In this document: positions 46,975 through 56,982 of the stretch, in pieces | How the letters are laid out: the number at the start of each line of letters is the position of its first letter | Numbering within the stretch: the stretch's first letter is position 1 | Assembly (NCBI RefSeq): GCF_000379025.1 | Contig: NZ_KB900617.1 | Span: forward strand, 168,504 to 232,503 | Length of the DNA: 64,000 nt | DNA from: Orenia marismortui DSM 5156 | Lineage (GTDB): Bacteria > Bacillota > Halanaerobiia > Halobacteroidales > Halobacteroidaceae | Direction: 5' to 3' | Position numbers and translations under genes: made by a program | The notes under the pieces: model-generated | Seen by the model: only the letters and a program-made list of their open reading frames with translations | Databases searched by the model: none | What the model was told of the DNA's origin: nothing

Positions 46975-47874
46975 TTATTTAACTAATTTTAACGGAACTT
47001 TAATAAAGTCTTCTACTTCTTTTTGATCAGCAATTTTCTGAGCTGTCTCTACTGCCATCTCTCCAATTAAGCTTGGTTGCTGAGCAACAGTGGCATCTAT
47101 CTTGCCATCTTTAACAGCTTGTACTGCATCATCAATAGCATCAAATCCTACTATGATAATATCTCTTCCTGTAGCTTCAATTGCTTCCATAGCACCTAAA
47201 GCCATTGAATCATTATGAGCAAATACTGCATCAATATCTCTTTGTGATTGTAAGATATTTTCCATAACTGTCATACCCTTAGCCCTATTAAAATCAGCAG
47301 GCTGACTAGCTACAACTTCTATATTGTTATATTTATCAATTCCTTGATTAAATCCTTTTCCTCTATCCCGGGCAGCAGATGTTCCTGCAATACCTTCTAA
47401 CTCTACTACTTTTCCTGCTTTATTAATCTTTTCAGCTATAAAGTCAGCTGCCATTTCTCCTCCTGCTACATTATCAGAAGCAATATGAGCAGTAATCTCA
47501 CCACCATTAGCACCTCTATCAACTGTAATGACTGGAATATTACTATTATTAGCTGATTCAATTGCAGTTACTACTGCGTCACCATCTACTGGGTTAACTA
47601 CCAATACATCAATACCTTTCATAATTAAATCTTCAATACTACTTAATTGTTTAGCTGCATCATCTTGAGCATCTACAGTTAATACATCAAAATCTAATTC
47701 TTCTGCTTTAGCTTCTAATCCTTTTTTCATATCCACAAAGAAAGGGTTATTCTGAGTAGAGACTGCAAAGCCTATTTTTAACTTACCATCATCTTTAGCT
47801 CCATTCTTAGCACACCCAAACAATCCCATAGCCATCAAAAGTACTAATCCTAATGTTACTAATTTCTTAAACAT
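46975..47874 (-). CDS. rbsB: Ribose ABC transporter substrate-binding lipoprotein
   Basis: 299 aa. Lipobox MGLFGC (Cys about 21). IGFAVSTQNNPFFVDMKKGLE, VDAQDD, VNPVDGDAV, TVDRGANGG and GFDAIDDAVQAV are RbsB features. It is the last gene of the rbs operon in map order, but an IS30 element now separates it from rbsC and takes the space just upstream of its ribosome binding site. Its expression may have been cut off from the main promoter. Confidence 0.93.
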   Translation of the reverse strand: MFKKLVTLGLVLLMAMGLFGCAKNGAKDDGKLKIGFAVSTQNNPFFVDMKKGLEAKAEELDFDVLTVDAQDDAAKQLSSIEDLIMKGIDVLVVNPVDGDAVVTAIESANNSNIPVITVDRGANGGEITAHIASDNVAGGEMAADFIAEKINKAGKVVELEGIAGTSAARDRGKGFNQGIDKYNNIEVVASQPADFNRAKGMTVMENILQSQRDIDAVFAHNDSMALGAMEAIEATGRDIIIVGFDAIDDAVQAVKDGKIDATVAQQPSLIGEMAVETAQKIADQKEVEDFIKVPLKLVK

Positions 47875-47916
47875 TAATTATAACCCCCTTGAAATATTTT
47901 GTAATTATATTTTTAT

Positions 47917-49124
47917 GCTTCATTGTAAAATCAAATTGAACAAAATAAAAATAGCCATAGGGCACCAAACTGTAATATAATTAAATCACCACAAAGTAAC
48001 CAATTACAGGAGGGTGCACACTATGACTTACTTAAATGATACACCAAAATCCCGAAAAAATAAACACTTAAATGCTTATGAACGTGGTCAAATTGCATTA
48101 TTACATTCCGAAGGAATGAATCCAAATGCTATTGCAAAACGTTTAGGTAGAGCTTCTAATACGATTAGAAACGAGCTAAAACGTGGTACAGTTTCTCAAA
48201 TTAAAGCTAATAAAAAGGTTATGGCTTATTATCCTGACACTGGTCAAAGAGTTTATGAATCTAATCGCAAAAATTGTGGTCCTAAGTTTAAGCTTTTACA
48301 ATGTGAATACTTTATTGACTATGTTGTGGAACAATTCTACCAAAAAGGACATTCTCTTGATGCTATATGTGGTGCAGCAAAACTTCATAATAAATTTTCA
48401 AAGTCAGAAATGGTGTCTACTAAGACGCTGTATAACTATGTTAACGCTGGATTATTGACAATCAAAAACATTGATTTACCCTTAAAGCTTAAACGCTCTT
48501 CAAAAACAAATCGTACTAAAAATAATAAAAAGAAGCTTGGTATAAGTATAGATCAACGCCCTGAAAGTATTAATAATCGTAGTGAGTTTGGTCACTGGGA
48601 AATTGACACTATGATAGGCAAAAAGACTAAAAATGAATCAGTTTTACTTACTATGACAGAACGTATGACTCGTAAAGAAATTATTCGTAAAATCCCTGCC
48701 AAGACTGCTCAAGCAGTTCAAGATGCTATTTTAAAGCTCGTTAATGAAGCAGGAGATTGTTTTCCAAAAGTATTTAAAAGCTTCACTTGTGATAATGGCT
48801 CTGAGTTTGCTCAAATGTCATTTTTAGAGCAAATTAGTGATACTAAAGTATACTTTGCACATCCATATTCATCATGGGAAAGAGGAACTAATGAGCGTCA
48901 TAATGGTCTTATAAGACGCTTTATCCCTAAAGGTAATAGTCTAAACCAATTCTCTATTGAATCTATTGCTAGAGTCCAAAACTGGTGCAATACTTTACCA
49001 AGAAAAATCTTAGATTACCTAACCCCTGATGAAATATTTGAAGATAAATTAAAACAAATTCTTTATGACTAAATAACCAAATTATTACAGTTTAAAAATG
49101 TTCAATTTATTATTGCAATTTAAG
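47917..49124. mobile_element. IS30-family insertion sequence between rbsC and rbsB
   Basis: About 1208 bp. Imperfect terminal inverted repeats: left 47918-47942 and right 49099-49124 share AAATTGAACA at the inner end and CTT...ATTG at the outer end. A 13-base direct repeat (ATTATATTTTTAT at 47904-47916 and 49125-49137) flanks it and may be the target duplication, though AT-richness makes chance possible. One intact transposase on the plus strand, opposite the rbs operon. Confidence 0.85.
48023..49072 (+). CDS. IS30-family transposase
   Basis: 349 aa from the ATG at 48023 behind AGGAGGG. HTH region KHLNAYERGQIALLHSEGMNPNAIAKRLGRASNTIRNEL, then the DDE catalytic core: Asp in GHWEIDTMIGKK, Asp in FTCDNGSEFA, Glu in WERGTNERHNGLIRRF. 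Reading frame whole, so the element may be active. Confidence 0.95.
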   Translation: MTYLNDTPKSRKNKHLNAYERGQIALLHSEGMNPNAIAKRLGRASNTIRNELKRGTVSQIKANKKVMAYYPDTGQRVYESNRKNCGPKFKLLQCEYFIDYVVEQFYQKGHSLDAICGAAKLHNKFSKSEMVSTKTLYNYVNAGLLTIKNIDLPLKLKRSSKTNRTKNNKKKLGISIDQRPESINNRSEFGHWEIDTMIGKKTKNESVLLTMTERMTRKEIIRKIPAKTAQAVQDAILKLVNEAGDCFPKVFKSFTCDNGSEFAQMSFLEQISDTKVYFAHPYSSWERGTNERHNGLIRRFIPKGNSLNQFSIESIARVQNWCNTLPRKILDYLTPDEIFEDKLKQILYD

Positions 49125-49139
49125 ATTATATTTTTATTT

Positions 49140-49166
49140 AAAAAGAGATTAATTTAATCTCTTTTT
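49140..49166 (-). terminator. Stem-loop at the end of rbsC
   Basis: AAAAAGAGATTAA and TTAATCTCTTTTT arms include the rbsC stop. It can terminate in either direction; with the IS beyond it, it would limit rbsB transcription from upstream. Confidence 0.75.
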
Positions 49167-50107
49167 TGACTTCTTGTATCTAAGAAGATTGCAATCAGAA
49201 TTACTGCACCTTTAGCAACTAACTGGTAAAATGAAGATACATTCAATAGATTCAATCCATTATTTAAAATTCCAATGATTAAAGCACCGATAATCGTACC
49301 AACAATTCCACCTTGACCTCCTGCTAAGCTAGTCCCACCTAACACTACAGCTGCAATAGCATCTAACTCATAACCTGTACCTGCTGTAGGTTGTGCAGAA
49401 TTCAAACGAGAAGCTAGAATAATACCACTAACTGATGCTAAGAAACCACTAATAGCATAAACTCCAATTTTAATCTTATCAGTATTTATCCCAGATAATT
49501 CAGTCGCTTTCTCATTACCACCAATAGCATAGACATATCTACCAAAAGGAGTCTTCTTTAAAACAACATAACTAACTGCTAATAAAGCAAACATAATAAT
49601 TACTGGTACTGGAACCCCTAAAAGATGCCCAGTTCCTAAGAACCTAAAAGCTTTATCAAAACCCGAAATTGGTCTACCATTAGAATAAATCAAAGTCAAA
49701 CCTCTAGCAATAGTCATCATCCCCAAAGTAACTATAAAGGGTTGCATCTTGCCTTTAGCTACTAATATACCATTTAATAAGCCTAATAATGTCCCTACAC
49801 CAATGCCAACAATTAAAACTAAGGCAATATTCATTCCACTAGACATTAATCCTGCTGTAATTACTGATGATAAAGCCAAGACTGAACCTACAGATAAATC
49901 AATTCCACCAGTTAAGATTACAAAAGTCATTCCTAATGCCAAAACTGCATTTATAGAGACCTGTCTAGTCACATTCATTAAATTATGAACTGTTAAGAAA
50001 TATTCACTTAAAAAACTCATTACAATTATAAGACCTATAAGTCCAATAGCTGACTTAAATTTAGCAGCTAGCTTGATTATTTGAGATTCTTTACTCTTTG
50101 CTGTCAA
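49154..50107 (-). CDS. rbsC: Ribose ABC transporter permease
   Basis: 317 aa, 8-10 membrane segments, BPD_transp_2 family. NVTRQVSINAVLALGMTFVILTGGIDLSVGS and the loop AIAAVVLGGTSLAGGQG are typical. TTG start at 50107 behind GGGGGG. It follows rbsA by one base. Inner-membrane channel of the transporter. Confidence 0.94.
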   Translation of the reverse strand: MTAKSKESQIIKLAAKFKSAIGLIGLIIVMSFLSEYFLTVHNLMNVTRQVSINAVLALGMTFVILTGGIDLSVGSVLALSSVITAGLMSSGMNIALVLIVGIGVGTLLGLLNGILVAKGKMQPFIVTLGMMTIARGLTLIYSNGRPISGFDKAFRFLGTGHLLGVPVPVIIMFALLAVSYVVLKKTPFGRYVYAIGGNEKATELSGINTDKIKIGVYAISGFLASVSGIILASRLNSAQPTAGTGYELDAIAAVVLGGTSLAGGQGGIVGTIIGALIIGILNNGLNLLNVSSFYQLVAKGAVILIAIFLDTRSQKRD

Positions 50108-50108
50108 T

Positions 50109-51602
50109 TTAAATCCCCCCTGTAGCCAATTTCATTACTTTCTCTTGTGTTGCATCCTTTGCATCAATTTCTCCCATAATCTGATTTTCTCCCATAGCCA
50201 AGATTCGATTACTTAAGTTTAGTACTTCTGGTAATTGTGATGAGATCAAAATCACTGCAGATCCATCATTGACCAGATGAGAAATCAATTCATAAATCTC
50301 TTTTTTAGCCCCTACATCGATTCCCCTAGTAGGCTCATCTAAGATAATAATATCTGGCTTAGTACTTAATAATTTAGAGATAACTACCTTCTGTTGATTT
50401 CCCCCACTTAAGTTCTTAACTTTCTGCTTAATATGAGGAGTCTTAACTTTTAAACCTTGAACATACTTTTTAGCCAATTTTTCTTCTTCTTTGTTATCAA
50501 TCAAAGCAAACTTAGTAATTTTATTAAGAATAGATAAGGATGTATTCTCTTCTACACTCATTCCAAGAACTAAGCCCTCATCCTTACGACTCTCACTTAA
50601 ATAATATATTCCTAAACCTATAGCCTCTTTAGGAGAATTTATATTAACTTTCTCTCCTTTAACATATATCTCTCCCTCACTAGGCTTAAATAAACCAAAG
50701 ATCGTTTTAGCCAATTCTGTTCTACCTGAACCCATTAATCCTGCTATTCCTAATACCTCTCCTTTGTATAATTCAAAGGAGGCTTTTTCTACTTTACCTG
50801 GCACTACTAAATCTTTCACTTCTAATATCTTATCTGATGGTCTATGCTTAATCTCTGGAAATCTACTCTCCAATTTACGACCTACCATCATATTAATCAA
50901 TTCATCTTCATTAGTATCCTCTACCTGAACTTCACCAATGTATTTACCATCTCTTAATACTGTAACCTTATCACAGATTCCAAATATTTCTTCCATTCTG
51001 TGAGAGATGAATACAATAGCTATCCCTTTATTCTTCAATCTCTCAATCAAATCAGCTAGAATATCTATCTCTGTGGGTGTTAGCGAAGATGTAGGTTCAT
51101 CCATAATAATAATATTAGCATTTTGAGATAAAGCCTTAGCTATCTCTATCATCTGTTGATTACCAATATTCAAATCTCCAACTTTAGAACGTGGATCTAT
51201 ATCTACCCCTAATCTATCTATAACCTCTTGAGTTCTTTTAATCAACTCTTTGAAATCAACTAAAAATCCTTTACGAGGTTCACGACCTAAAAATATATTC
51301 TCTGCTACTGTCAGCTCTGGAACCAACTCCAATTCCTGATGGATAATTGCCAATCCTGCTTTTTGAGCTTCTTTGGGATTTTGAAACTCTACCTTTTCAC
51401 CATTTAAATAGATCTCTCCACCATTTCTTTTGTGAATACCATTCATAACCTTCATTAAAGTCGACTTTCCAGCACCATTTTCTCCTAACAGAGCATGAAC
51501 CTCACCCTTATAAAGCTTCAAATTAACACCATCAAGGGCCCTAACTCCAGGAAAAGTTTTGACTATATCCTTCATCTCTAAGATTAGTTCCTTTTCTGCC
51601 AT
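50109..51602 (-). CDS. rbsA: Ribose ABC transporter ATPase (double domain)
   Basis: 497 aa, two ABC domains as usual for RbsA. First: [11 protein letters not shown] Walker A and [10 protein letters not shown]; second: [10 protein letters not shown] degenerate Walker [14 protein letters not shown] and [16 protein letters not shown] overlaps the rbsD stop by one base, so the genes are coupled. Confidence 0.95.
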   Translation of the reverse strand: MAEKELILEMKDIVKTFPGVRALDGVNLKLYKGEVHALLGENGAGKSTLMKVMNGIHKRNGGEIYLNGEKVEFQNPKEAQKAGLAIIHQELELVPELTVAENIFLGREPRKGFLVDFKELIKRTQEVIDRLGVDIDPRSKVGDLNIGNQQMIEIAKALSQNANIIIMDEPTSSLTPTEIDILADLIERLKNKGIAIVFISHRMEEIFGICDKVTVLRDGKYIGEVQVEDTNEDELINMMVGRKLESRFPEIKHRPSDKILEVKDLVVPGKVEKASFELYKGEVLGIAGLMGSGRTELAKTIFGLFKPSEGEIYVKGEKVNINSPKEAIGLGIYYLSESRKDEGLVLGMSVEENTSLSILNKITKFALIDNKEEEKLAKKYVQGLKVKTPHIKQKVKNLSGGNQQKVVISKLLSTKPDIIILDEPTRGIDVGAKKEIYELISHLVNDGSAVILISSQLPEVLNLSNRILAMGENQIMGEIDAKDATQEKVMKLATGGI

Positions 51603-51997
51603 TAAAAATCAACTCCTGAAATTAGAATAATATTAGCATATGGAGTAACTTCACCAGTTCTAATAATTCCTTTAGATTTCTGACTTGACTTTTTAAACTC
51701 TTCATGGGAAGTAAACTCAATAGTAATATCTCCTAAAGCCTCCTTTACTTCTTTTAATAATTCTGGACTTATCTCCTTAATCTCTTCAGCTAAAATTGCT
51801 TTTTCTACCACCATCTCATCCAAAATAGTCTTTAAAACTTCTATAAATTTAGGTGTACCTGCCTTTAATGCTAAATCAATCCTATTAACATCCTGAGGTA
51901 TAGGTAAACCAGCATCACAAATTACTAATTTATCAGTATGTCCTAGCTCTGCAATCGTCTTTGAAATAGGAAGATTTAAAACACCTCTTTTTTTCAT
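51602..51997 (-). CDS. rbsD: D-ribose pyranase
   Basis: 131 aa. [30 protein letters not shown] with the catalytic His, and a C-terminal [18 protein letters not shown]. Converts beta-pyranose to beta-furanose ribose. One base from rbsK, so the operon is tight. Confidence 0.96.
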   Translation of the reverse strand: MKKRGVLNLPISKTIAELGHTDKLVICDAGLPIPQDVNRIDLALKAGTPKFIEVLKTILDEMVVEKAILAEEIKEISPELLKEVKEALGDITIEFTSHEEFKKSSQKSKGIIRTGEVTPYANIILISGVDF

Positions 51998-51998
51998 C

Positions 51999-52916
51999 TT
52001 ATAAACCCCTTTCTGCTTGGAATTTAGCTACATCCTCTTTTGTAGGCAAAGAGCTTTGTGCACCTAGTTTAGTTACTGATAAAGCTGCTACAGAATTAGC
52101 ATATCTAATAGCTTCTCCTTCAGTCCATCCTTTTTGTAAGCCATAAGCAAAAGCTCCTGCAAAAGAATCACCAGCTGCTGTAGTATCGACTACATCTACT
52201 TTAAGTGCATCATAGTTCTCTTCTCTACCATTACTGTAAATAGTAATCCCATCTCCACCTTGAGTGAGTAGAATCTGCTTTACTCCTAAATCTAATAATA
52301 ATTCTACCTTCTCTTGCAAAGTATTAACCTCATAGTCTTCTAATAATAAATCTAGTTCACCTTCATTAGGAAGTAAATAATCAATCATACTATAAAGCTT
52401 TTCAGGTAACTTTACAGCTGGAGCTGGGTCTAAAACAACAATAGTATCATATTTATTAGCAAGCTCAATCGCTTTACTTACACTTTCTAAAGGAATTTCT
52501 AATTGAAGTAATAATATTTTAGCTGCTTTAATCTTAGATTCAAAGCTTTCAATAGCCTCTGGAGTAATCTTAGAATTTGCTCCAGCAACTACAATAATTC
52601 GATTATCACCATCATCTTCAATGGTAATATTGGCAATTCCTGAACTCCCCTCTACTCGTAGTACATCATCTATATTTACTCCACCTGTTTTGAGACTATC
52701 TAATAATTCATCTCCAAAAGCATCCTGTCCACAGCATCCTATAAAGTTAACTTCCCCACCTAATTTTCCTGCTGTTAGAGCCTGATTGGCTCCTTTTCCA
52801 CCAGGGATTTGACTAAAATCACTTCCCATAATGGTCTCACCTTTTTTAGGTGCTCTAGGAGTTTGTACTACTAAATCCATATTCATACTACCAATTACTA
52901 AAATATCATCACTCAT
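51999..52916 (-). CDS. rbsK: Ribokinase
   Basis: 305 aa, PfkB family. [16 protein letters not shown] and [18 protein letters not shown] (catalytic Asp) are clear. Phosphorylates ribose at O5. The ATG at 52916 (MSDDILV) is preferred because AGGGGG lies 8 bases before it; an ATG at 52922 also exists but is too close to that site. The start overlaps the rbsR stop. Confidence 0.94.
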   Translation of the reverse strand: MSDDILVIGSMNMDLVVQTPRAPKKGETIMGSDFSQIPGGKGANQALTAGKLGGEVNFIGCCGQDAFGDELLDSLKTGGVNIDDVLRVEGSSGIANITIEDDGDNRIIVVAGANSKITPEAIESFESKIKAAKILLLQLEIPLESVSKAIELANKYDTIVVLDPAPAVKLPEKLYSMIDYLLPNEGELDLLLEDYEVNTLQEKVELLLDLGVKQILLTQGGDGITIYSNGREENYDALKVDVVDTTAAGDSFAGAFAYGLQKGWTEGEAIRYANSVAALSVTKLGAQSSLPTKEDVAKFQAERGL

Positions 52917-53922
52917 CTTCATACCCCCTTGTAGAATCCCTAATTATTAACTTAGGATTTAAGATGATATCTTCATCATCAACCTCTTCCTTGCTATCTA
53001 TCTTAGCAATCAACATATCAGCAGCAGCCTGTCCTAATTTATATTTAGACTGAGTCATAGTAGTTAACCCTGGCTTAATAATAGAAGCTATCTCAATATC
53101 ATCATAACCTACCACAGATATATCCTCTGGTATCCCTAATCCCATTTCAAAAATTGCTTCATAAGCTCCAATTGCCATCAGATCATTAGCTATAAACACT
53201 GCTTTAGGTCTATCTTTTAATCTTAATAACTTCTTCATCGCCTGATAGCCTGACTCTTTGCTAAAATCACCTTCAACAATCCACTCTTCCTTATAATTAA
53301 GATCAAAATTAGCTATAGCTTTCTTGAAACCTTCCAGTCTATCTTGACCGGTCTGAATTTCTAAATCCCCTGTTACATGAGCTATCTTTGTATGCCCCAA
53401 TTCTACTAGATGAGAGGTTGCATTATAAGCTCCTAAAGTATTATCAATTACAACTGCTTGATAATTAGAATCTGGAATCTTCCTATCTATCTGTACTACG
53501 TCAAAATTCTTTTCTTCTAATTTATAAAGTTCTTCTTTATTGCTAATAGATAGAGATAATATTATTCCATCTACATGCTTACTCTTCATTAAAGCAATAG
53601 CCTCTTTCTCTCTTTCCTTATCATTATCTGTATTACAGAAGATAACGGAATAATTTAATTCTCTAGCCCTATCTTCTACACCCTTTGCTACCTCTGGAAA
53701 GAAAGGATTACTTATATCGGGAATAATCAGCCCAATAGTATGAGTCTTTTGTAGGACCAATCCTCTTGCAATACCATTAGGATTATAGCCTAACTTATCT
53801 ATAACCTTTTGAATCTTCTTCTTAGTTGCTTCACTAACATCTGGTTTATCATTTAATACTCTAGAAACTGTAGTAGTAGAAACACCTGCTTCCTTAGCAA
53901 TATCCTTAATTGTAACTTTAAT
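52909..53922 (-). CDS. rbsR: LacI-family ribose operon repressor (probable ATT start)
   Basis: 337 aa from ATT at 53922. The first residues then read (M)[24 protein letters not shown], the classical LacI start, and GGAGG lies 8 bases before. The only alternatives, TTG at 53937 and GTG at 53931, fall in or before that Shine-Dalgarno sequence. HTH (about 4-24) and RbsB-like sensor domain follow. First gene of rbsR-K-D-A-C-B; probably binds the two palindromes upstream and releases them with ribose. Confidence 0.92.
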   Translation of the reverse strand: MKVTIKDIAKEAGVSTTTVSRVLNDKPDVSEATKKKIQKVIDKLGYNPNGIARGLVLQKTHTIGLIIPDISNPFFPEVAKGVEDRARELNYSVIFCNTDNDKEREKEAIALMKSKHVDGIILSLSISNKEELYKLEEKNFDVVQIDRKIPDSNYQAVVIDNTLGAYNATSHLVELGHTKIAHVTGDLEIQTGQDRLEGFKKAIANFDLNYKEEWIVEGDFSKESGYQAMKKLLRLKDRPKAVFIANDLMAIGAYEAIFEMGLGIPEDISVVGYDDIEIASIIKPGLTTMTQSKYKLGQAAADMLIAKIDSKEEVDDEDIILNPKLIIRDSTRGYEDE

Positions 53923-54043
53923 CTTTAGCACCTCCAAACAAAATCAAACTAATATCATATAGACTTTTATAACTAAAATTGTTAATCAAATAACTTTTTA
54001 ACTATATTTCGCTATAAATTTAAACTAAATACTTATCATTGTA

Positions 54044-54067
54044 ATCGATACCGGTAACGTTTCCGGA
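54044..54067. promoter_or_regulatory. LacI-type operator, proximal
   Basis: ATCGATACCGGTAACG then TTTCCGGA. CCGGTAACGTTTCCGG (54051-54066) is a near-palindrome centred on AACGTT, the usual LacI-family core. One base differs from the second copy at 54190. Confidence 0.75.
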
Positions 54068-54074
54068 GGGCTTA

Positions 54075-54135
54075 ATAAAAAAGAACCCACCAATACCTAA
54101 TAAAGAATACTCTTCATCAAGTAAAGTGGGTTCTT
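54075..54135 (-). terminator. Terminator in the leader upstream of rbsR
   Basis: Minus strand AAGAACCCAC and GTGGGTTCTT, 35-base loop, then TTTTTATTAAG. Placed between the two operators, about 110-170 bases after the strong promoter; it would end a short leader RNA there unless read through. Confidence 0.7.
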
Positions 54136-54189
54136 ATAGCCTTATAGTTTTATAACCACTTAATATTCAGTTATAGTTTTAGCTCCGTT

Positions 54190-54213
54190 ATCGATACCGG
54201 TAACGCTTCCGGA
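54190..54213. promoter_or_regulatory. LacI-type operator, distal
   Basis: ATCGATACCGGTAACG then CTTCCGGA; 23 of 24 bases equal the proximal operator. Lies about 40 bases downstream of the -10 at 54254. Confidence 0.75.
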
Positions 54214-54253
54214 AATGTTTATAAAAATAATTTTATTGTTATCTTATGGTTAA

Positions 54254-54282
54254 ATTATAACCCATTTTATTTTAGTTGTCAA
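54254..54282 (-). promoter_or_regulatory. Sigma-A promoter of the rbs region
   Basis: TTGACA (54282-54277), 17-base spacer, TATAAT (54259-54254) on the minus strand. Consensus. Both operators lie downstream of it. Confidence 0.8.
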
Positions 54283-54354
54283 TAAATTTTATTGTTTTTT
54301 ATAAAATTTTATAATTCACACTTATTCTCTTAAATAATTTTTTATAAAAAATTA

Positions 54355-54575
54355 TTTAAGAGAATAGTTATATTGCGGCAATTTTGAAAAGTAAAGAATT
54401 AAAACCTATCACACCTCCCTCTAACTTTCTCCTAAGATTAGGAGAAGCTGATTTTGCACGAAGAGTCTCGCTTTTTAGACTCGTGGGGCTGGGAGATGAG
54501 GTGTAAGATTTTGAATTTAACTATCAACTGTACACTGTAAATTGATATGAAATCATCTCAATATCTATTCAATAC
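54355..54575. repeat. Palindromic repeat element with branched fold
   Basis: Left ATATTGCGGCAATTTTG, right ATGAAATCATCTCAATATCT. Outer stem ACACCTC/GAGGTGT, hairpin TTCTCCTA/TAGGAGAA, then the inner hairpin at 54447-54488 that matches one at 57078-57118. Near the right end CTATCAACTGTACACTGTAA has 7-base steps. Confidence 0.6.
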
Positions 54576-54580
54576 CTAAT

Positions 54581-55297
54581 TTATGAAAATAAGCCTGCTA
54601 CATAAGCACAAGATGGGTTATTGATTATATTTTTGGCCTTACCTTGCTGAACAATCTCACCATCTCTTAAAACAACTATCTTATCAGCTATATTGATAGC
54701 ATCATCTTTATCATGTGAAACAAAGATTGCAGTCACTCCACTCTTTTTAATAATAGCTTTTAGCTCTTCTCTAATTCTAGATTGCAAACTAGCATCAAGA
54801 TTACTAAAAGGTTCATCCATCAATATTAATGAAGGTTCTATTGCCAAAGCTCTTGCTAAAGCTACTCGCTGTTGTTGTCCTCCACTGATCTGATAAGGAT
54901 ACCTATCCTTTAGTTCCTCTAGCCCTACCAATTTTAATAATTCACTTATTTTTTCCTTTTTATACTCTTTATCATTCTTCTTTACACCAAATAATATATT
55001 CTCTGCAACTGACATATGAGGAAATAAGGCGTAATCCTGAAAAACCATCCCAATCCCCCTTTTCTCAGGTAAGATAAAAGTATCATTATCAACTATTATC
55101 TTGCTACCAATCTTGATCAGACCTTCATCTGGCTCCTCAAGACCTGAAAGCAAACGTAAAACTGTACTTTTTCCACTTCCACTTTCCCCTAGTAGACAGA
55201 CTATTTCACCAGTATCTACAGCAAGATTAAAATCATTTAAGGTATCGACCTTAGAGTTCTTATATCTAAAATCCAAATCTTTAATTTCAATTAACAT
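54581..55297 (-). CDS. fbpC: Ferric iron ABC transporter ATPase
   Basis: 238 aa from ATG 55297 behind AGAGGGGGG. Walker A GESGSGKST, ISGGQQQRVALARALA signature, ILMDEPFSNLDA Walker B. No extended C-terminal domain, as in the short FbpC/SfuC group. Overlaps the permease gene end by 11 bases. Drives Fe3+ import (spermidine and thiamine transport ATPases are similar, but the neighbours fit iron). Confidence 0.88.
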   Translation of the reverse strand: MLIEIKDLDFRYKNSKVDTLNDFNLAVDTGEIVCLLGESGSGKSTVLRLLSGLEEPDEGLIKIGSKIIVDNDTFILPEKRGIGMVFQDYALFPHMSVAENILFGVKKNDKEYKKEKISELLKLVGLEELKDRYPYQISGGQQQRVALARALAIEPSLILMDEPFSNLDASLQSRIREELKAIIKKSGVTAIFVSHDKDDAINIADKIVVLRDGEIVQQGKAKNIINNPSCAYVAGLFS

Positions 55298-56912
55298 TTT
55301 TAGCCCCCCTCTTAACACTCAGCTTATGAATCCCATATATAGCTAGACTACAGATAAATATTATAATTATAGATGAAATAGCAGCTTCATGTATCATTTC
55401 GTCACTTGCATATTCAAAGGCTTTAGTAGCCAATGTATCAAAGTTAAAAGGCCTTAAGATTAAAGTTAGTGGTAACTCTTTAAGTATTTCAATTAAAGCA
55501 AGTAGAAAAGCACTGCTGATAGCTGGTTTAATCATTGGTAAATCAACCTTAAAGAAGGTTTCAGTAATACCTATACCTAAAGTACGAGAAGCTTCAAAAA
55601 AACTTTTACCCACTTTATCAAAGCCAGATTCTACAGAATTATAACCAATAGCTAAAAATCTAATAATATAAGCAAAAACAAGCATTAAAATAGTTGAAGT
55701 TAAGACTAGGTTACCAGAATATATAATATTATCTAATCCTAGGAAAAATAATAGAACACCTACTGCTATAACCGCTCCTGGAATCGAATAACCTAATATC
55801 GCTATCTTAGAATAGATTTTAGAAAAGATATTATCACTAATTCTCACAGTATTAGCTACGATTATTGAAATAACTACAATTAGTATCGAAGTAAATAATG
55901 CTACAAAGATTGAATTAAAGGACAAAATCAAGAAATCTATATCCAAAACCTTAGCATAACTTAACCAAACCCAATGAAGCAATTGTGCTGTAGGTATTAA
56001 AAACCCAATAGCAAAGATAGATGAACATAAAGCTGATACTAAAAAAGCTTTTATACCTGATAGTTTGATTCTAGAGATAGGTCTAACCTTAGTGGTACTA
56101 TAACTGTACCTCTTTCCTCCCCGCGAAAAATTCTCTATTAGAAGAACTCCAAAAACAAAGACCATTAATAAAGCAGATAACCTTACTGCTGAATTTAAAT
56201 CTCCCATTGAAAACCAAGTCTTAAAAATAGCTGTACTAAAGGTTGGGATACCAAAGTATTTTACAACACCATAATCATTTAGCACTTCTAAGATTACTAG
56301 ACTGACTCCTGCCACTATAGCTCCTCTAGAAATCGGTAAAATAACATGCCAGAAAATCTGTAAAGGTCCTTTTCCCAAAGTTCTAGCAGCCTCTACTAAA
56401 GAAGCACTTTGTTTTGATAAAAATGACCTTGTAATAATATAGACATACGGAAACAAAAAGATTGTATAAATAAATATTGCTCCAGAACTATTCATAATAT
56501 CAAAATAAGCTGGATTTACACTTATCCCCATACTCCTTAAAGTAGTCTGTAGGATTCCTGTATAATTTAACATCCCATTATAGGTGTAAGCTCCAATATA
56601 AGGTGGTATTGCTAAAGGTAAGATCAATGCCCATTTAAAGAAATCACGAAATGGGAATTCATATTGACTAATTAACCAGGCAGGTATTAAGCCGATTAAA
56701 ATAGAAAAAATCCCCGTAAAGAGAACTAGAATAGTTGAGTTGACTATATAATCTTGTAATAAGTATTCTTTAATATGATTCCAATTTTCATTTACTGGTT
56801 CAAAAATATTTAATAAAATATTAGCATTTGGGATTAGAACCAACATAATAATGATAAAGCTTGAAACTGACCAGATATTAAACAAAGATTTTAAATTTCT
56901 GCTCTTTAACAA
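55287..56912 (-). CDS. fbpB: Ferric iron ABC transporter permease (two fused halves)
   Basis: 541 aa, about 12 membrane segments in two homologous halves, each with the EAA loop (EAARTLGKGPLQIFWHVILPISRGAI; EASRTLGIGITETFFKVDLPMIKPAI). SfuB/FbpB type. Start is TTG 56912 behind AGGTG. Preceded by a partial terminator that may lower expression relative to fbpA. Confidence 0.9.
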   Translation of the reverse strand: MLKSRNLKSLFNIWSVSSFIIIMLVLIPNANILLNIFEPVNENWNHIKEYLLQDYIVNSTILVLFTGIFSILIGLIPAWLISQYEFPFRDFFKWALILPLAIPPYIGAYTYNGMLNYTGILQTTLRSMGISVNPAYFDIMNSSGAIFIYTIFLFPYVYIITRSFLSKQSASLVEAARTLGKGPLQIFWHVILPISRGAIVAGVSLVILEVLNDYGVVKYFGIPTFSTAIFKTWFSMGDLNSAVRLSALLMVFVFGVLLIENFSRGGKRYSYSTTKVRPISRIKLSGIKAFLVSALCSSIFAIGFLIPTAQLLHWVWLSYAKVLDIDFLILSFNSIFVALFTSILIVVISIIVANTVRISDNIFSKIYSKIAILGYSIPGAVIAVGVLLFFLGLDNIIYSGNLVLTSTILMLVFAYIIRFLAIGYNSVESGFDKVGKSFFEASRTLGIGITETFFKVDLPMIKPAISSAFLLALIEILKELPLTLILRPFNFDTLATKAFEYASDEMIHEAAISSIIIIFICSLAIYGIHKLSVKRGAKNVN

Positions 56913-56950
56913 TTTTATTCACCTAACTTGTTATAATTTTTTTATAAAGA

Positions 56951-56973
56951 AAGGCAGCCCCTTTGGCTGCCTT
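56951..56973 (-). terminator. Stem between fbpA and fbpB
   Basis: AAGGCAGCC / GGCTGCCTT with a short loop, followed on the minus strand by TCTTTAT. An attenuating stem rather than a strong terminator. Confidence 0.6.
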
Positions 56974-56982
56974 AGATATAGA

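Noticed and set aside
48183-48458. Second overlapping ORF in the IS element, as in frameshifted IS3-type transposases
   Set aside because: The main frame already codes for a full DDE transposase; the 91-aa frame has no recognisable domain.
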